Source: Armatimonadota bacterium
GTDB lineage: Bacteria; Armatimonadota; DTGP01; JAKQQT01
Direction: 5' to 3'
Length of the DNA: 64,000 bases
Assembly (NCBI GenBank): GCA_036504095.1
Contig: DASXVS010000079.1
Span: 62,001-126,000 of the forward strand
Positions 43,920-53,050 of this stretch are shown in pieces. Under the pieces are notes generated by a model. The model was not told the origin of the DNA. It saw nothing but the letters and a program-made list of their open reading frames with translations, and did no database searches. Numbering within the stretch: the stretch's first letter is position 1; each line of letters opens with the position of its first letter. A program made the position numbers and the translations under genes.

Positions 43920-46295
43920 CTATTGAGTGGGGGAGACCCTTTTCACGACCCGGCAATTGAATACGCCGCCCGCCGTCTTGCCTGGCAGCGCCTGGAAACG
44001 CACCGTCACTCTGCTCTTGCCCGTGAGCAGGTCTGCCGGAATCGGATAGGTCTCATCGAAGAACACGTCGCGCCGGTTGACCTCGAGTTTCTGGGTGGTA
44101 ATCGTCCGGCCATCCACTTGGATCTCGAACTCCCGGTTGTACCGGTCGCTGCCCCAATATGTGCACACCAGGTCTAGCGGCTCTCCTTGAATGACCTTCA
44201 TATCCAGGGAGAACCAGCCGCCATTGAAGGCCTCGCGGAACTTGCGGCGGAACGTTTCGCCAACGTGGCTCTTCTCGGACTGAACGTTGTGGTCCCGCTC
44301 GGGCTGCATCTCACCGAGTTGCGCCGAGTCTACAGTCCGCGCTTCGAGGTCGCGCTGCTTCGCCTGTTCCGCGCGATACTCTTCCTGCTTCGACTTCCAC
44401 TGCGCGTCGTCGAACGTATCCCAGTAGACGGCGTACGGGTGATCGTGCATCTTGTAGAAAGGAATCAGGGAAACGGCCACCGGTTCGCTGGAGTCTGCCG
44501 CGCGAAACGCCTGCCGTCCCGCAAAGGTGAGAGGCGCGCCGGCGGTTGGCGAGACCGCCTGGAGAATGCGGTCCGGAGGGCTCACGATCACCGGGAATGA
44601 CTTCGCCGGGTCTACCTCGGCGCTCAAGACGAGCGGGCCGTACATCAGCGCGAGCTTCTGGGCGTTGTCCCGGAATGCCTCGGTGCGCAATGACATAGGC
44701 GCCGTGATGAGTACCTTGTCGCCGGTTTTCCACTTCCGCTCGATGGCCGCGTAACTCCCGGGCGTGCTGTCAAGTGGCTGCGCCTCGCCATTCACGCTGA
44801 TCGTGAATCCCGCCGTCGCCCAGTATGGATGGCGAATCAGCAGCCGAAGTTTCACCGGCTTGTCACACGCCAGCGTCAGCTCGGAGGTATCCGCCGTCGG
44901 AAACTGGGTATCCTGCCGCACCTTGACGCCCCGTGCTTTCCAGCTCAGCTCGGACGCGATGAACAGGTTCACATAGAGCGAATTTGCTCCGTCGTGGAAG
45001 TAGATCGAGTCTCCATACTTCGAGTGGTTTTCCATACCCGTGCCGACGCAGCACGCGAAAGAGTCGAACGGAGGATTGTAGTCCTTGGAAACTCCCGTTT
45101 TGAGCGGCACGAAGTAGCACATCTCACCCGTTACCGGGTGCTGCGACGCGAGGATGTGGTTGTATACGGCGCGCTCGTAGTAGTCCGCGTATTCCGCCTT
45201 CGGATCCCAGCAGAATAGCTGGCGCGTCAGCTTGAGCATGTTGTAGGTATTGCACGTTTCGCAGGTCGCGGTCCCCACGTGTTTTGACAGTTCCTCTTTG
45301 GGCGAGAAATATTCGCCGTCGCTGTTTCCCCCGGTAACGTACGAGCGTTCTTTGGTCACCGTATCCCAGAAGAATGTCGCGATGGTATGGAGACTGTCAT
45401 CGCCGGTGAGCTCATATTGGCGGGCATTGCCGATGATCTTGGGAATCTGCGTATTCGCGTGGATCCCGGTCAGCTTGTCCTCACGCCTCGACAGCGGATC
45501 GAGCACCTTCTTGTGATAGAACTTGCGGCTGAGCGTGAGGTACTTCGTCTCGCCTGTCAGCGCATACACATCGGCCAGGACATCGTTCATGCCGCCGTGC
45601 TCACAGGCCAGCATCCGCTGCCACTGTTCGTCGTTGAGACCCGTGGTGGTGTCTATCGCCCAGTCGGCGAGCCGGGTGAGAATCCCTTTCGCCTTCGGGT
45701 TGTCGCAGTAGATGATGGCGTCGATGAGGCCGGCCATCGTCTTGTGTTCGTTGTACCACGGGACCCATGAACCGTTCAGGTCGAAGCCCTGCGAGCGGAT
45801 GTCGCCGGCTGCCACCTCCGCGAACACCTTCCTGCCGTTCGGCATTCCTCCGATGAACCCGTGTCCATCGGCTTTCTGGCACTCGTCGAGCTGATCGATG
45901 ATGTAGGTCACTTTGTCTTTGAACCGTTCATCGCCGGTGCTGGCGTACATCATCGAACACGCCGAGAGATAGTGCCCCAGCGAGTGCCCGGAGATCGTGT
46001 CACGCTCCCATCCGCCATACGCTTCGGCCTTCGGCTTGAGCCCGGCGTATTCACGGAAGCGGGACAACAGGCGGTCGGGTTCGAGGCTCAGGAGGTACTT
46101 CGCATCCAGTTCCATCGCGTGTTTGAACGGGCCGTCCAGCAAGCGCACGTCGGTCAAAGAGAACGGGTAGGCTTTGAGCGGTATTTTGGGTTGAATCTTC
46201 ATATGGGTGTCACGGTACTGCGGCTCAACGGCGCGAACGCCAACGGCCGATAACGCCAACAGGAGCGTCAGAATCCCTGCGTTCGTGCTTTTCAA
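43920..46295 (-). CDS. Secreted GH146/GH127-type beta-L-arabinofuranosidase (DUF1680), second copy
   Basis: 791 residues from a TTG at 46295, chosen because GGAGGGG stands 8 bases upstream and a signal peptide starts there (KSTNAGILTLLLALSAVGVRA after Met); the GTG at 46340 has no such support. The catalytic barrel starts VRLLDGPFKHAMELD, with GHSLGHYLSAC, then CETCNTYNMLKL and FACCVGTGMEN, giving the Glu/Cys ligands and the CC pair of the Zn-thiolate active site. It is a clear paralogue of the 18383-20797 product, down to the C-terminal domain with RTITTQ and YPIPADLL. It lies 10 bases from the peptidase/hypE/hypD genes, linking arabinose removal with hydroxyproline use. Confidence 0.87.
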   Translation of the reverse strand: MKSTNAGILTLLLALSAVGVRAVEPQYRDTHMKIQPKIPLKAYPFSLTDVRLLDGPFKHAMELDAKYLLSLEPDRLLSRFREYAGLKPKAEAYGGWERDTISGHSLGHYLSACSMMYASTGDERFKDKVTYIIDQLDECQKADGHGFIGGMPNGRKVFAEVAAGDIRSQGFDLNGSWVPWYNEHKTMAGLIDAIIYCDNPKAKGILTRLADWAIDTTTGLNDEQWQRMLACEHGGMNDVLADVYALTGETKYLTLSRKFYHKKVLDPLSRREDKLTGIHANTQIPKIIGNARQYELTGDDSLHTIATFFWDTVTKERSYVTGGNSDGEYFSPKEELSKHVGTATCETCNTYNMLKLTRQLFCWDPKAEYADYYERAVYNHILASQHPVTGEMCYFVPLKTGVSKDYNPPFDSFACCVGTGMENHSKYGDSIYFHDGANSLYVNLFIASELSWKARGVKVRQDTQFPTADTSELTLACDKPVKLRLLIRHPYWATAGFTISVNGEAQPLDSTPGSYAAIERKWKTGDKVLITAPMSLRTEAFRDNAQKLALMYGPLVLSAEVDPAKSFPVIVSPPDRILQAVSPTAGAPLTFAGRQAFRAADSSEPVAVSLIPFYKMHDHPYAVYWDTFDDAQWKSKQEEYRAEQAKQRDLEARTVDSAQLGEMQPERDHNVQSEKSHVGETFRRKFREAFNGGWFSLDMKVIQGEPLDLVCTYWGSDRYNREFEIQVDGRTITTQKLEVNRRDVFFDETYPIPADLLTGKSRVTVRFQALPGKTAGGVFNCRVVKRVSPTQ

Positions 46296-46358
46296 GGGCG
46301 ATACCCCTCCGTACGTGTCATGCTTCAGCATATAGTCCACCGCAAACCGGTCGCCCCG

Positions 46359-47123
46359 CTACGTCCGCAGGTCGGTCCAGAATCCCCTGTTCGCTCCCGA
46401 AGTGAACTCGTTCCCCGGAATGGCTTCCACGTGGCTGTCGAAGAAGAGCATGTCGACCTTGGATTTCCCCAGACCGATGGCGCCATCGCCACGGTTTCCG
46501 TAGTGCCATCCGCGATGGTCCCAGAGGTACGCGCGGAAGGAAGGCTGCTTAACGGAGGACATCGCATACCCCGCCATCGCCCATCCTCCACCATCCGGCC
46601 GGTTGATCCAACTGCCGGCGTTATTGGTACCCCGGTATCCGTAGCTCACGCCGATCGGCTTGGTGGGGGAGCCGACCATCCGCCAACTCTTGAACGGGAG
46701 CGGCGATCTGGTGGCGCCCCACAAATCGTTCTTCGAGTATTGCCCGAAATCCGACGGACATTGCCAGACATCCCGCGACTTGATGTAGGCATCCAGTTGC
46801 TGGGAGATCGTCGCCTTCGCCGTGGCCGCAACGTTCAGATTGATTCCTCCGCCGCCCTCGATGGTCGCCGCGTAATCCTCGACGCAGATATAGGGGCTTC
46901 CTGAAGGGTACGATGACCACGCGGGAAATCGGTTGTCGTAATCACCGGTATACGTCACCATCGCGATGCCGATCTGCTTCATGTTGCTGAGACAGGTTGT
47001 CTGCTTGGCTTTCTCCCGTGCTTTGGCGAAAACCGGGAAGAGTATCGCCGCCAGGATGGCGATGATGGCGATAACAACCAGCAATTCTATCAATGTGAAC
47101 GCGGTGCGATGCTTCCTGATCAT
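46359..47123 (-). CDS. Type IV pseudopilin-like protein (DUF1559 style)
   Basis: 254 residues. A short basic leader (MIRKHRTA) precedes the class III signal [16 protein letters not shown], cut by prepilin peptidase before Phe and N-methylated, followed by [20 protein letters not shown] and a globular part. Near the C-terminus [17 protein letters not shown] matches the H-x-DG-type segment of DUF1559/H-X9-DG pseudopilins. GGGAG precedes the ATG by 7 bases. It is the last of three tandem genes; these proteins are assumed to work in type II secretion-like or pilus-like export at the inner membrane. Confidence 0.87.
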   Translation of the reverse strand: MIRKHRTAFTLIELLVVIAIIAILAAILFPVFAKAREKAKQTTCLSNMKQIGIAMVTYTGDYDNRFPAWSSYPSGSPYICVEDYAATIEGGGGINLNVAATAKATISQQLDAYIKSRDVWQCPSDFGQYSKNDLWGATRSPLPFKSWRMVGSPTKPIGVSYGYRGTNNAGSWINRPDGGGWAMAGYAMSSVKQPSFRAYLWDHRGWHYGNRGDGAIGLGKSKVDMLFFDSHVEAIPGNEFTSGANRGFWTDLRT

Positions 47124-47163
47124 CTGAATTCTCCCACGCCGATGTTCCTTCCGGCGTAGCCTG

Positions 47164-47892
47164 TCAATTCTTGTAATCGTTAAATGTCATGTCTGCCTGT
47201 GACCACGCCTTGAAGAACCGTACATGGCCGTCCAGAAACATCACGTTGTTCCCGCCGTTATGCCACCCGGGGAAATACAGTCTCCCCACGTAAGCTCCGG
47301 GGAAATCGCGGAATTTCGCGATCGGCATCGCGTTCGACACGGGGGTGCTCGAGTATCCACCCGCCTTTGTGCCGTAGACGACTCCGTCCTGCTGGTTGTC
47401 ATTCGGCAGGTTGAATCCGGATTCGGTCGTCAGGTCGGAATCGCCCGTAATGCTTGATTTGACGTTCCGGTTGCCTGATCCCGGGCATTCGGCCAGATGG
47501 ATGAACCGGCTTGGATTTCGGACCCGGGTGATGGTGCCAAGGTAGTTCACTGAACTGTAAGCGTTCATTGTGTAAGAGAAATTGCTCTTGTCATTTTCTG
47601 GGCACCTGTACACTTCCATGTTTTTCAAGTAGGGCGCGATCCGATAGGTCCAACCCTGACCGGAAATCCACGCCGGCGACGCCGAAAACGGAGGAAACCG
47701 CTCCTCGTTGTCCGAAAAATACGACAAGAACGCGAGGCTGATCTGCTTCACGTTGCTCAAACACGCGGTCTGATGCGCTCTCGACCGCGCTTTGGCAAAC
47801 ACCGGGAAAAGGATGGCCGCCAATATGGCGATGATGGCGATGACTACCAGCAATTCGATGAGCGTGAATCCGCTCTTGCCCGGTCGGTTCAT
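47164..47892 (-). CDS. Type IV pseudopilin-like protein (DUF1559 style)
   Basis: 242 residues from ATG 47892 (AAGGAG 6 bases upstream), preferred to the GTG at 47907 that lies inside that site region. Leader MNRPGKSG, then [16 protein letters not shown] and [20 protein letters not shown]. The C-terminal [17 protein letters not shown] is the conserved DGH end of the group. The globular middle ([20 protein letters not shown]) differs from its neighbours, so the three tandem copies are diverged rather than recent. Confidence 0.88.
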   Translation of the reverse strand: MNRPGKSGFTLIELLVVIAIIAILAAILFPVFAKARSRAHQTACLSNVKQISLAFLSYFSDNEERFPPFSASPAWISGQGWTYRIAPYLKNMEVYRCPENDKSNFSYTMNAYSSVNYLGTITRVRNPSRFIHLAECPGSGNRNVKSSITGDSDLTTESGFNLPNDNQQDGVVYGTKAGGYSSTPVSNAMPIAKFRDFPGAYVGRLYFPGWHNGGNNVMFLDGHVRFFKAWSQADMTFNDYKN

Positions 47893-47914
47893 GGTATACT
47901 CCTTCACGTTGCGC

Positions 47915-48619
47915 TCAGCCGTGTTTCGGCGCCGTCAAGCGCCCCCAATAAAAGGTCATCTTGCTGCTGTCCCACGCACCGAAACTCGCCACGTGCCCAT
48001 CCAGGAAGAGGATGTCGTTCCTGCCCGTGTGCGGACCCGGGAAGCGAAGCCAGTAGCTGAATCCAGTGCCCGGGTTGTTGAATGAGGTCTTGGCCAGAGT
48101 CATCTGCTCCGTGTCACCGTAAACGTACTGCAGGTCGTTGCTCCAGTCGCCGTCCACGATGTCCAGATAGCTGTTGTAGCCCGGCCACTTGGTGCTCGGG
48201 TAGCGCGGTTTGTCGAAAATGTGAATGGTCATGGTCGGATTGCCTCGCGCATCGACATTGGCGAGGCTCGTCCATTCGTTGCGGATGTATCCCTGAACGT
48301 GGTTGAGTTCGGGGCAGTGAAATATATCCCAGCTTTTGATGTAGCGGTTGATGTCATTCTCCCAGCCAGGGTCCAGTCCACGAGGAACGCTGTGATACTC
48401 CACCGGCATCATCAGCCCGTCATTGTCCTGTGCGTAGGTCAGAGTGGCCACGCCGATCTGCCGAAGGTTGCTCAGGCATGTTGCCGCTTTGGCCTGCGCG
48501 CGTGCCTTCGCGAAAACCGGGAAAAGAATGGCGGCCAATATGGCAATGATGGCGATAACCACCAACAGTTCGATCAAAGTGAACGCGACTCTGTGAGTTC
48601 GTCTCAAGGCATTCCTCAT
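47915..48619 (-). CDS. Type IV pseudopilin-like protein (DUF1559 style)
   Basis: 234 residues with leader [48 protein letters not shown] and the C-terminal [17 protein letters not shown] with KMTFYWG. The last segment closely matches the 53051-53797 protein ([18 protein letters not shown]), so those two form a subfamily. First gene after the promoter at 48677-48706. The ribosome site is poor (GAGG far upstream). Confidence 0.87.
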   Translation of the reverse strand: MRNALRRTHRVAFTLIELLVVIAIIAILAAILFPVFAKARAQAKAATCLSNLRQIGVATLTYAQDNDGLMMPVEYHSVPRGLDPGWENDINRYIKSWDIFHCPELNHVQGYIRNEWTSLANVDARGNPTMTIHIFDKPRYPSTKWPGYNSYLDIVDGDWSNDLQYVYGDTEQMTLAKTSFNNPGTGFSYWLRFPGPHTGRNDILFLDGHVASFGAWDSSKMTFYWGRLTAPKHG

Positions 48620-48676
48620 GGCCCGGTGAGCCCCAACCTCTGCGCCCGAAGCACAAAGGCTTCAAACACTGTTATG

Positions 48677-48706
48677 AGTATACCATTTTGCGAATCATTT
48701 TGGGAA
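48677..48706 (-). promoter_or_regulatory. Candidate promoter for the three-pseudopilin operon
   Basis: On the minus strand TTCCCA (48701-48706) and TATACT (48677-48682) are 18 bases apart. The -10 block TATACTCATA is identical to the one before the pseudopilin gene at 53797. Confidence 0.45.
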
Positions 48707-48750
48707 GGCAAGGGCGCCATGCCTGATGTTGGAGGGATTGCCGGAATGCT

Positions 48751-49467
48751 TTACGTTTCGACGATGCGCTGAACCGGCAGCCGGCCGGCATAGAAGTCGT
48801 CGATCAGCGCGTAGCCGGCGGGGTCGTGCTGCTTCAGCCACTCGGCGCCCGGTTCCGGTTCGGGGTCGATGGCGCCGTAATCGCCGCGGGTACCGAAATA
48901 CCACATCGTAAGTTCGGCGAAGTATTCATGTTCGTTCGTACCGGCATACGATGGCCAGAGCCCCCTGGCCCTTCCGTGCTGTTCCTCAAACGCCCGGACC
49001 ACGTTTTCGGACATGCCGCCCATCTGGATACCGTGGGCGAATTCGTGAGTGCAGATGTCCCGGTGGTCCGTGTACCGCTCGTCCGGCAGTTGGAGCAGGT
49101 TGTCCTCGCCGCTGCTGGAGATGATGCCCCCCATGCCGCGCACGCGGTCATCGAACAGCATCTTTCCGGTCCCCGTGCGGTCGGTGACGGACTCGCCCTT
49201 CATGTGCCGCCATTCGGGGAGGTCGGAACACTGCTGGTTGACCGCGATGATGTGGTGTTCGGCCCCGCGGGCGATGAGATTGTCGCGGACAACCGGGATA
49301 TTCTGAAGGAGGCGGCTAATCCGTCGCGCGGCCTCGAGCATCGCTTCATCGCTCACATCCGCGTGCGCCTTGATCGGAATCCCATCCGCCAGGATGACGC
49401 GGGAGTAAAACCCGTCTTCGAGCGGATCGATGGCTTTGATGTCGGCTGGATTGACTGAATGGCTCAT
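48751..49467 (-). CDS. Zincin-type metallopeptidase without export signal
   Basis: 238 residues from ATG 49467, which overlaps the upstream stop (ATGA) and lies about 11 bases after AAGG. A longer open frame reaching 50211 is a shadow of the upstream gene. Zinc motif HEFAH (141-145), with a third ligand most likely Glu185 in EYFAELTMWYFG, as in gluzincins. It is a close relative of the catalytic part of the gene just upstream (shared PVVR-NL, GAEHHII, SDLPEWR-MKG, RGMGG, SSSGE-NLL-LP), but has no signal peptide and no C-terminal VHL-like domain. No named family is certain; an ATLF/Pro-Pro endopeptidase-like relation is possible from HExxH plus FAE only. Confidence 0.7.
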   Translation of the reverse strand: MSHSVNPADIKAIDPLEDGFYSRVILADGIPIKAHADVSDEAMLEAARRISRLLQNIPVVRDNLIARGAEHHIIAVNQQCSDLPEWRHMKGESVTDRTGTGKMLFDDRVRGMGGIISSSGEDNLLQLPDERYTDHRDICTHEFAHGIQMGGMSENVVRAFEEQHGRARGLWPSYAGTNEHEYFAELTMWYFGTRGDYGAIDPEPEPGAEWLKQHDPAGYALIDDFYAGRLPVQRIVET

Positions 49468-50519
49468 GATGCGCTTGGCCTTCCGGAGACGATGACCAGC
49501 CCGGTTGACGCCGGGGCTGTGAAGAAGCCCAGAGACTTCCCTTCCTGATCGGTGACCTCCCACTGCCCGCTGGCGTGGGCATTGTTGTCGTACCTGCCGC
49601 CCGGAGGGATGGTATCTACCTGCTGGCGCGTCCCATCGCCGGCGATCATATAGGTCTTGATGCTCCCCGCCGTGTTGTTCTGGACTATCACGACCGAGGC
49701 TTTCGACGGCGCGCCCGCGACGGCCACCGGGTTCTTTCGAGCCGACAGCCCGATGCGGACCACCTTGATGGGTGGGACGGGTAGGCGCCCACTGTAGAAC
49801 GAATCGAACAGGGCATAGGCTTCGGGGTCGTACCTGCGGAACCACGCCCGGCCGGGTTCGGGCTTTGGCTGGATGCTGCCGTAATCGCCGCGGGTGCCGA
49901 AATACCACATCGTCAGTTCGGCGAAGAACTCCTGGGTGTTCGTGCCTGCGTAGGACTTCCATAGGCCTTTCGCCGTGCTGCGCTGGCGCTGTTCCTCGAA
50001 CTTCCGCACAATCTCCGGCGACACTCCGCTTCCGAGAATTCCGTGTGAGAACTCGTGCGAACAGATGTCGCGGTGGTCCTTGTAGCGGTCCGACGGCAGT
50101 TTGAGCAGGTTCTCCTCGCCCGAACTGGAGACGAGGCCGCCCATCCCGCGCGTCCGCTGGTCGAACGACGCAGAGCCGTCCCAGTGCGGCTTGCCCTTCA
50201 TCTGGCGCCACTCGGGCAGGTCCGATGTCTGTTGGTCCTTGCCGATGATGTGGTGCTCAGCGCCCACGGCGGCCAGGTTCCGGCGCACCACCGGAATATG
50301 CTCCAGCACACGCGAAATACGCCTGGCCGCCTCGAGAATCGCGGCATCGGACACCTCGGCGGGCGCCTTGATCAGTATCCCGTCACAATCTATCTCCTTG
50401 GCGTAGAACCCCTGCTCCGGTGGATCGATGCGCTTGATGGCGTGGTCCCCGGGCGCCGACGCCATCGCCGCGCCTGTGACAGTCGCCATCAAGATCAACG
50501 TGATTGTGCCAGTGACCAT
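49464..50519 (-). CDS. Secreted zincin-type metallopeptidase with C-terminal VHL-beta-like domain
   Basis: 351 residues from ATG 50519, with AGGAGG 9 bases upstream and a signal peptide starting there (MVTGTITLILMATVTGAAMA); the frame to 50570 adds only a poly-Arg lead. Zinc motif HEFSH (155-159) and likely ligand Glu201 in EFFAELTMWYFG. Residues 262-345 form a beta domain with VHL-like landmarks: VVIVQNNT, GDG, then TIPPGGRY, and GQWEVTDQEGKSLG. In the ungapped alignment W117 of pVHL is kept (W320), but W88, Y98, S111 and H115 become M291, V301, A314 and G318, so the hydroxyproline pocket is not preserved. It lies downstream of the GH127 gene by 32 bases. Confidence 0.7.
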   Translation of the reverse strand: MVTGTITLILMATVTGAAMASAPGDHAIKRIDPPEQGFYAKEIDCDGILIKAPAEVSDAAILEAARRISRVLEHIPVVRRNLAAVGAEHHIIGKDQQTSDLPEWRQMKGKPHWDGSASFDQRTRGMGGLVSSSGEENLLKLPSDRYKDHRDICSHEFSHGILGSGVSPEIVRKFEEQRQRSTAKGLWKSYAGTNTQEFFAELTMWYFGTRGDYGSIQPKPEPGRAWFRRYDPEAYALFDSFYSGRLPVPPIKVVRIGLSARKNPVAVAGAPSKASVVIVQNNTAGSIKTYMIAGDGTRQQVDTIPPGGRYDNNAHASGQWEVTDQEGKSLGFFTAPASTGLVIVSGRPSAS

Positions 50520-50551
50520 AAACACCCGCCTCCTCCGCCGTCTGATTGCCG

Positions 50552-52930
50552 TTAGTTCAACACGCGCCACTGATACACGCCGGAGGACAGGTTCGGTTGG
50601 CTGTCGACCACGAGGCGGAGGGCATCGGTCGTGACCGGTGAGAACTCCACGTGATTGTACTTATCCTTCTCCACGCTGTATGCCCCCGCGCCCTGCACTG
50701 GCTTCCACTCGCCGGCATCGCGGTACTCGATATGCCAGGATGCCGGCAGCGCACAGCCTCCGTTCGGGCTGTCCTGGAACCAGTAGACTTCAACGCCCTT
50801 GACCGTCGCCGATTCGGGGAACGTGTACTGAAGCCATTCCGTGGTGCCGTTGCGCGGCCACCAGTCCATATGCGGTGTCTCCGCATCGTTGGAGTTCCGC
50901 GGCTCCATCAGGCTGTTCACGGCTGTGCGGTCCGCATGCATCGAGGACCAGGAGAGTTTGCTCCGGCTGGCCAGCGTGGGCGCCTTCGGCGCCGGAAGCG
51001 CTTTCGGATCTTCCGGCAGCCACAGCGCCATCCCGCCGACTTCGCGGTTGTCCCAGGCATAGTACGGAACGGCGGTGAATTTTGCCGGGCCCGCGGCGTC
51101 CTGCATGGTTGCCTGAGAAATACAAGACCCCATTAGAACGGTGACGCCCCCCAGCAGATCGGGACGAGCCTTCGCGGTGATCGCGGCGTTCGCGGGGACA
51201 ACCATATGGCGCGCGCGCTTCGCGTTGTCCACGTCTTCCACGCAGTAGACAACCGGACCGCGCTGCAGGGCGACCTTTCCTTCGTCGTACTTCACTTTGG
51301 GGTTCGCGTGAACGCGGCGCACCGGCATCGGCATGTCGTACGTTACGACGTCGCCGCGGCGCCAGGTGCGGGCGACGAGGGCGTAGCCTTTCACGATGCG
51401 GACCGGCGATACGGCCTTGCCGTTCACGCTGATGGTCACAGCGCCCGAAGCCGGCTTACCCTTGATGCGGTAAAGCGTTTCGGACGTGGTTGGACCCTGG
51501 CACCACCCCGGCACACGCAGGCGGAGCGTAAAGGCCTTGGGCCGCGTCGGACTGACGGAGAGTTTCACGCGGCCGTCCCACGGGTAGTTCGTCGCCTGGG
51601 TTACTGTCACCGGCGTCTTGCCGACTGCCATCTTGCCGATGTTGCCCATGTAGTGGCTGACGTACAGATCGTTGTCTGTCGTCGCGTAAGCAAGGCCGCC
51701 AACCGTGGGCAGGAAGCGCGCGAGGTTAGGCGGGCAGCATGCGCAGCCGAACCATGCTTCACGGCGCTGTCCCCCGCGGGTGCCCAGGGGGTTAACGTAG
51801 AAGAAGGAGTCTCCCTTGAGTGAGATGCCGCTCAACAGGCCGTTATACATGCATCGTTCGACAACGTCGGCGTATTTCCCATCCCCATTCAACAGCGTCA
51901 TCCGCTCGTTCCAGAGCGCGAGCGCGATCGCCGCGCACGATTCGGCGTACGCGGAATCGTTTGGCAGGTCATACGCGGTCGTAAATCCCTCGTTGGAGCC
52001 GGACGGGCCGATGCCGCCGGTGATGTACATCTTGCGCTCCGTCACGTCCGGCCAGATGGAATCCATCGTCCGCATATAGCCCGTGTCGCCTGTGATGGCG
52101 GCCAGGTCCGCGACTGCGCAGTAGAGGTACATCGCCCGCACCGCATGCCCCTGAATCTCGCGCTGCTGCCGCACGGGGATGTTGTCCTGGCTGTACTCAC
52201 CCTGGAGCCGTCGGCCGCCGTTGGGGTGACCACGCTCTTCCACGAAGAACTGGGCCAGCTTCAGGTATCGCTTTTCACCGGTCAGGCGGTAGAGCTTCAC
52301 GAGCGCGAGCTCGATCTCTTCGTGTCCGGGCGCCTCGTGCCGCTTGCCGGGGCCGTACAGGCGATCGTAGTAATTTGCGAGGCGGATGCTCACGTCCAGG
52401 AGTTTGCGCTTCCCGGTCGCCTGGTAATACGCCACGCCGGCTTCGATGAGATGCCCGGCGCAGTACGTTTCGTGCATGTTCGCTTCGTTCGTATGGCGGA
52501 GGTTGAGCTCCTTGCGAACGGTGTAGTACGTATACAGGTAGCCGTCCGGCTGCTGTGCCGCGGCGATCCGGTTGATGATGTCGTCGCACTTCTTCTCAAC
52601 GGCAGGATCCCGTCTTTGGGACAGTGAGTAGGCGGCGGCTTCCAGGACTTTGTACACGTCCGAGTCGTTGAACATGTAGCCTTCGTGTTCGCCGGCCATC
52701 TTGCCGGCGGCCTTGTCGAAATTGCTGATGCGCCCCGTGATCTCGCACTCCATGAAGTTGTGCGGAAGCGTGACGTCGAGATTGCGTTGCACGCGTGGCG
52801 CCCAGAACTTGTCCGTCAGTTTCACACTGGTGAAAGGAACGGCCTTCAACTGGGGCGGGGGCGCGGCGACGGCCGCGGAAACGGAAATCAAGAGCACAAG
52901 AGCGAGAGGGGACGCAACATGATTCTTCAT
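50552..52930 (-). CDS. Secreted GH127 beta-L-arabinofuranosidase (HypBA1-like) with discoidin-like domain
   Basis: 792 residues from ATG 52930, where the signal peptide begins (MKNHVASPLALVLLISVSAAVA); the ribosome site is weak. GH127 active-site elements known from Bifidobacterium HypBA1 are present with the right spacing: a Glu in GSNEGF (314, acid/base), E330-x-C332 in YAESCA, 16 residues later, and FGCACCPP with C398 (nucleophile) and C399. The alpha/alpha barrel also shows HETYCAGHL and QGHAVRAMYL. After the beta-sandwich domains, the C-terminal 130 residues (TEWLQYTFPESATVKGVEVYW) are an F5/8 type C-like sugar-binding domain. The founding enzyme cleaves beta-1,2-L-arabinofuranose linked to hydroxyproline in plant extensin. 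Confidence 0.92.
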   Translation of the reverse strand: MKNHVASPLALVLLISVSAAVAAPPPQLKAVPFTSVKLTDKFWAPRVQRNLDVTLPHNFMECEITGRISNFDKAAGKMAGEHEGYMFNDSDVYKVLEAAAYSLSQRRDPAVEKKCDDIINRIAAAQQPDGYLYTYYTVRKELNLRHTNEANMHETYCAGHLIEAGVAYYQATGKRKLLDVSIRLANYYDRLYGPGKRHEAPGHEEIELALVKLYRLTGEKRYLKLAQFFVEERGHPNGGRRLQGEYSQDNIPVRQQREIQGHAVRAMYLYCAVADLAAITGDTGYMRTMDSIWPDVTERKMYITGGIGPSGSNEGFTTAYDLPNDSAYAESCAAIALALWNERMTLLNGDGKYADVVERCMYNGLLSGISLKGDSFFYVNPLGTRGGQRREAWFGCACCPPNLARFLPTVGGLAYATTDNDLYVSHYMGNIGKMAVGKTPVTVTQATNYPWDGRVKLSVSPTRPKAFTLRLRVPGWCQGPTTSETLYRIKGKPASGAVTISVNGKAVSPVRIVKGYALVARTWRRGDVVTYDMPMPVRRVHANPKVKYDEGKVALQRGPVVYCVEDVDNAKRARHMVVPANAAITAKARPDLLGGVTVLMGSCISQATMQDAAGPAKFTAVPYYAWDNREVGGMALWLPEDPKALPAPKAPTLASRSKLSWSSMHADRTAVNSLMEPRNSNDAETPHMDWWPRNGTTEWLQYTFPESATVKGVEVYWFQDSPNGGCALPASWHIEYRDAGEWKPVQGAGAYSVEKDKYNHVEFSPVTTDALRLVVDSQPNLSSGVYQWRVLN

Positions 52931-52982
52931 AGATATATTGTCCGGGGATCGGGCGCGTAACGCGCGAAAGAAATGTATCCCG

Positions 52983-53007
52983 CCGCGCAACCGGGTGGGT
53001 TGCGCGG
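52983..53007. repeat. Intergenic hairpin between pseudopilin and GH127 genes
   Basis: Perfect 10-bp arms 52983-52992 (CCGCGCAACC) and 52998-53007 with a 5-base loop, in the 120-base gap. It may separate expression of the small pseudopilin cistron from the long hydrolase cistrons; no T run. Confidence 0.45.
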
Positions 53008-53050
53008 CCGGTGATGGCTTGGGGACCGCGCCGGAAGCCATAGGTATTGG

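Noticed and set aside
43920-46295. Heparinase or lyase alternative for the DUF1680 proteins
   Set aside because: The ETCNTYNML and FACCVGTGMEN/FWCCTGTGMEN motifs are those of the GH127/GH146 cysteine-zinc glycosidases.
49468-50211. N-terminal extension of the 48751 zincin by 248 residues
   Set aside because: Lies wholly inside the upstream zincin gene in another frame; the extension is Arg/Pro-rich with no domain, whereas ATG 49467 gives the ATGA junction and aligns with the paralogue.
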